DNA from: Planctomycetaceae bacterium
Lineage (GTDB): Bacteria; Planctomycetota; Planctomycetia; Pirellulales; Thermoguttaceae
Reading direction: 5' to 3'
Assembly: GCA_031266315.1 (NCBI GenBank)
Contig: JAISBG010000658.1
Coordinates: 1-6,805, forward strand
DNA: 6,805 nt
Shown here: one piece after another, positions 5,090 through 6,805 of the stretch
Position numbering within the stretch: the stretch's first letter is position 1
Layout of the letters: each line of letters opens with the position of its first letter
Position numbers and translations under genes: made by a program
The notes under the pieces: model-generated
What the model saw: only the letters and a program-made list of their open reading frames with translations
The model's database searches: none
Told to the model about the DNA's origin: nothing

Positions 5090-6340
5090 TTACGGCAATG
5101 TAACAACTTGACCGTCGTCAACGCGGACAAACCAATTGATTGTTGTTCGTGGCGTTGTTACCGGAATTGCTTGTACCGAACCGTCGCCCATCAGAAAATG
5201 ACATACGCCGGTATGATAACTGCCGAATGCATAGAATCCACCCCAATTGTCCGGTCCCGGTCCTTGATCATCTGCTGGATAATCCTGAGGTCCTCTTGCT
5301 AATGCAATCGCGTCGTTGTCTCTTGCCCAGCCGCGGGCGACAGATTGACGTGTTACGCCGGAGATGGCAATAAAATTACAATCCGAACGGTTAGGTTTTT
5401 CATTACCGCAATTTCCTAAGCGATTTATCGGAATATGTTTTTCGCCGATGACAAATTGATTGCTTGTTCCATCAAAAAACCAACTCATATCGTCGCGCGG
5501 TTGCCAACCGTTGTTTGCAGTCCGTACAGAAACCCGCAATGGTCCACCGTAATTGACGGGACGGCGGTATCCTTCGCCGTCCGAATCTTTACCGGCATAG
5601 TATTCCCACCACGCTCCGAAGAAAGCGTTACCATTCGGGCTTGTGCCGTAATCTTTGAGGTAAACCGGAATTGCATAATCACAATAAGCACCCGCTCCGA
5701 AGTCCGTCAAGCCGGTTAATGCTTCCGATGATCCCGAACCACCACTGCCGCGTCGAGTCGGACAATGATAAATGGACATGGAACCAAAGGCTTTTTGGGA
5801 ATCTGCGCTCAAACCGTCCCACCATGCTTTGTTGTAAATGCTCCATGTGTTACCGGTGTCGCTGGAACGGAGCAAATCGTACAGCGGCTGTCGTTCAACA
5901 TAAGGAAGAATCAACGTAAAAAAGGTAAGTGTTCCAGCAGCTTGTATGCTGACCGGCGGAAGTCCTTTTTCTGTGTCGTGAAAATTGTGAACACCGATAC
6001 CAATTTGTTTCAAGTGATTGGTACACTGCATCCGTCTTGCGGCTTCGCGTGCGGCTTGGACGGCTGGTAAAAGAAGAGCAATCAATACGCCAATGATTGC
6101 AATTACCACAAGAAGCTCAACTAAGGTGAAACCAATTGCCCCCGTTCCCCCTATTTTAACATAATTTCTTCGGGCGGAAAAAATTACTCTGAAGAAAGCG
6201 GCGAGTAGGACATTGAGAACCTCAAATAAATTTTTAACAAATATAGTATCCCTTTCTGAATCAAGGAAAAGTTGAAATGTGTTTACCCGTTGCTCCGTCG
6301 GGTTAAAATTTTGCCGTCTCCAAAATTGTTTGACGGTCAA
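5090..6340 (-). CDS. DUF1559 protein with prepilin-type N-terminal cleavage/methylation motif
   Basis: The open frame is 416 codons from TTG 6340. The recognisable protein starts at G70-F-T-L-V-E75 (type IV prepilin site: cleavage after G70, E75 at +5), followed by a hydrophobic helix and the DUF1559 signature [17 protein letters not shown] (90-106), [15 protein letters not shown] (108-122). The C-terminal part has [11 protein letters not shown] (290-300) and the family ending [19 protein letters not shown] (374-392). From G70 the length (~346 aa) is normal for DUF1559, a very large planctomycete family of pseudopilin-like surface proteins of unknown function. The odd point is the ~69-residue extension before the motif: it has no in-frame ATG or GTG, so either TTG 6340 is used or translation starts at a non-standard codon nearer the motif. 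A hydrophobic patch (~38-53) lies in that extension. It is the first gene of the two-gene minus-strand unit. Confidence 0.88.
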   Translation of the reverse strand: MTVKQFWRRQNFNPTEQRVNTFQLFLDSERDTIFVKNLFEVLNVLLAAFFRVIFSARRNYVKIGGTGAIGFTLVELLVVIAIIGVLIALLLPAVQAAREAARRMQCTNHLKQIGIGVHNFHDTEKGLPPVSIQAAGTLTFFTLILPYVERQPLYDLLRSSDTGNTWSIYNKAWWDGLSADSQKAFGSMSIYHCPTRRGSGGSGSSEALTGLTDFGAGAYCDYAIPVYLKDYGTSPNGNAFFGAWWEYYAGKDSDGEGYRRPVNYGGPLRVSVRTANNGWQPRDDMSWFFDGTSNQFVIGEKHIPINRLGNCGNEKPNRSDCNFIAISGVTRQSVARGWARDNDAIALARGPQDYPADDQGPGPDNWGGFYAFGSYHTGVCHFLMGDGSVQAIPVTTPRTTINWFVRVDDGQVVTLP

Positions 6341-6341
6341 A
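6329..6341. promoter_or_regulatory. Short palindrome over the DUF1559 start (possible operator)
   Basis: TTTGACGGTCAAA is a perfect 6+1+6 palindrome covering the presumed TTG start and lying just downstream of the predicted transcription start. A repressor site in that position would be logical, but 13-bp palindromes occur by chance and no regulator is encoded nearby. Confidence 0.25.
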
Positions 6342-6354
6342 TTTAAGTTTTCAA

Positions 6355-6383
6355 ATTAAAACACATCTCCAAGACTCCGTCAA
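6355..6383 (-). promoter_or_regulatory. Candidate sigma70-type promoter for the DUF1559 gene
   Basis: On the minus strand TTGACG (6383-6378, 5/6) and TTTAAT (6360-6355, 5/6) are separated by exactly 17 bp. Transcription would start near 6348, only about 8 bases before the TTG at 6340. That leaves no room for a Shine-Dalgarno, implying a near-leaderless message or a start further inside. Best promoter match in the window. Confidence 0.5.
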
Positions 6384-6424
6384 TAGGGGTCAGCCAAAAA
6401 AATTTTTGGGAAAAATAAACTTTT

Positions 6425-6446
6425 CTGAATCTACCGTATTCGGTGT
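6425..6446. repeat. 22-bp motif, copy 1 of 2
   Basis: The segment (begins CTGAATCTACCG, ends CGGTGT) matches 6644-6665 at 19 of 22 positions, 219 bp apart. It contains a small ACCG/CGGT hairpin. The second copy sits in the apex of the long palindrome, so this may be a remnant of another copy of that element. Confidence 0.6.
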
Positions 6447-6471
6447 CCCAACTTTAGCAAGTTCGTTTTGA

Positions 6472-6488
6472 ACACGAAACACACGAAA
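6472..6488. repeat. Tandem ACACGAAA pair
   Basis: Two ACACGAAA units, nine bases apart, in an intergenic position. Short 9-10-base tandem motifs of this sort are seen in intergenic DNA of many environmental bacteria; the role is unknown. The MITE-like element at 2270-2407 contains a different pair with the same nine-base period. Confidence 0.5.
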
Positions 6489-6569
6489 AGAGGTGGGCTA
6501 TTTATTAAAAAGCCCGCTGGGCGGTTGCGCCGGTAGAGTTTTCATTTTGCCGTCATTAATCTGGTTCAC

Positions 6570-6751
6570 AGTCGGCTATCGCCGACGCAACCTTTCAGCG
6601 AAAAGTCGCCCACCTTATGATTGCTTACTTTTAACGAAAATTCCTGATTCTACCGGATTAGGTGTTTCTCACCGTAATCTTAAAATTAAAGGTCAGCAAT
6701 CATATGGGTGGGCAACCTTTTGCTAAAAGGTTGCGTCGGCGTTAGCCGACT
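6570..6751. repeat. Long imperfect palindrome, 182 bp, with internal hairpins
   Basis: The outer arms 6570-6614 and 6707-6751 are inverse complements at 40 of 45 positions. The arms continue inward at 6617-6634 and 6686-6703 (16 of 18), and the apex holds its own stem (GATTAGGTG at 6656-6664 against CACC-G-TAATC at 6670-6679). Each outer arm also contains smaller hairpins: GTCGGC/GCCGAC in both arms, and GCAACCTTTT/AAAAGGTTGC in the right arm. The whole can fold as one long branched hairpin in RNA or a cruciform in DNA. It most resembles a large palindromic repeat element; a structured RNA is an alternative. Confidence 0.75.
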
Positions 6752-6784
6752 TGCCCCTGTTATAACGGCGGTAATTTGATTCCA

Positions 6785-6805
6785 AAACGGAAAGCAATAC
6801 CGTTT
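6785..6805. repeat. Hairpin cut by the window end
   Basis: AAACGG (6785-6790) is complementary to CCGTTT (6800-6805) around a 9-base loop, and the pairing may continue past the edge. It lies just outside the long palindrome and may belong to the same composite repeat region. Confidence 0.4.

Larger units (their letters stand above)
6341..6805. other. 465-bp non-coding upstream region packed with palindromes
   Basis: No credible gene. From left to right: the DUF1559 promoter, a 22-bp motif (6425-6446) repeated at 6644-6665, tandem ACACGAAA units (6472-6479, 6481-6488), a hairpin with GGGCT/AGCCC arms (6495-6515), the long palindrome 6570-6751, and a hairpin (AAACGG 6785-6790 / CCGTTT 6800-6805) cut by the window end. 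The longest open frame here simply reads through the repeats. Confidence 0.65.

Noticed and set aside
6493..6726. 77-codon open frame on the plus strand
   Set aside because: It reads through hairpins and both sides of the long palindrome; no domain character.
6570..6751. Retron- or phage-origin-type structured RNA
   Set aside because: No reverse transcriptase, replication or phage gene is nearby, so a palindromic repeat element is the simpler reading.

Overview
The window looks like an AT-rich chromosomal segment of a Planctomycetota bacterium. The strongest marker is the minus-strand pair at 4583-6340: a DUF1559 protein with a prepilin-type N-terminal helix, followed by a small transthyretin/carboxypeptidase-regulatory-like lipoprotein. 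This pairing is characteristic of planctomycetes. A GYF_2 (DUF4339) membrane protein and a Tat-exported sugar-phosphate-isomerase-like protein fit the same lineage. A stand-alone [2Fe-2S] NuoE/HndA-type protein is compatible with an anaerobic or fermentative lifestyle, but that is inference.

Layout. 1-297 is non-coding and holds a REP-like double hairpin and the first copy of a ~50-bp direct repeat containing a perfect TATAAT. 298-975 (+) encodes a secreted protein built from 58-residue TolC-like helical repeats. The second copy of the 50-bp repeat overlaps its stop codon. 1057-2052 (+) encodes the GYF_2/proline-rich/membrane protein. 2053-2548 is non-coding and carries a 138-bp MITE-like element with 22/23-bp terminal inverted repeats. 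2549-3550 (+) encodes the Tat-exported TIM-barrel protein. 3551-3765 is AT-rich with an imperfect inverted repeat and a candidate promoter. 3766-4257 (+) is the NuoE-family gene. 4258-4582 lies between convergent genes and holds a strong nested palindrome. 4583-5002 (-) is the lipoprotein and 5090-6340 (-) is the DUF1559 gene, with a terminator-like hairpin between them. 6341-6805 is the DUF1559 upstream region: a good sigma70-type promoter and a 182-bp long imperfect palindrome.

How the genes work together. Only the minus-strand pair is a convincing functional unit (pseudopilin-like surface protein plus lipoprotein, with the hairpin probably setting their ratio). The two leftmost genes share a duplicated upstream module and may be co-expressed envelope proteins of unknown role. 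The isomerase-like and NuoE-like genes stand alone. No defence system, CRISPR array, RNA gene, transposase or complete known mobile system could be supported. The notable content is the density and variety of non-coding palindromes and repeats: at least five distinct kinds in 6.8 kb.
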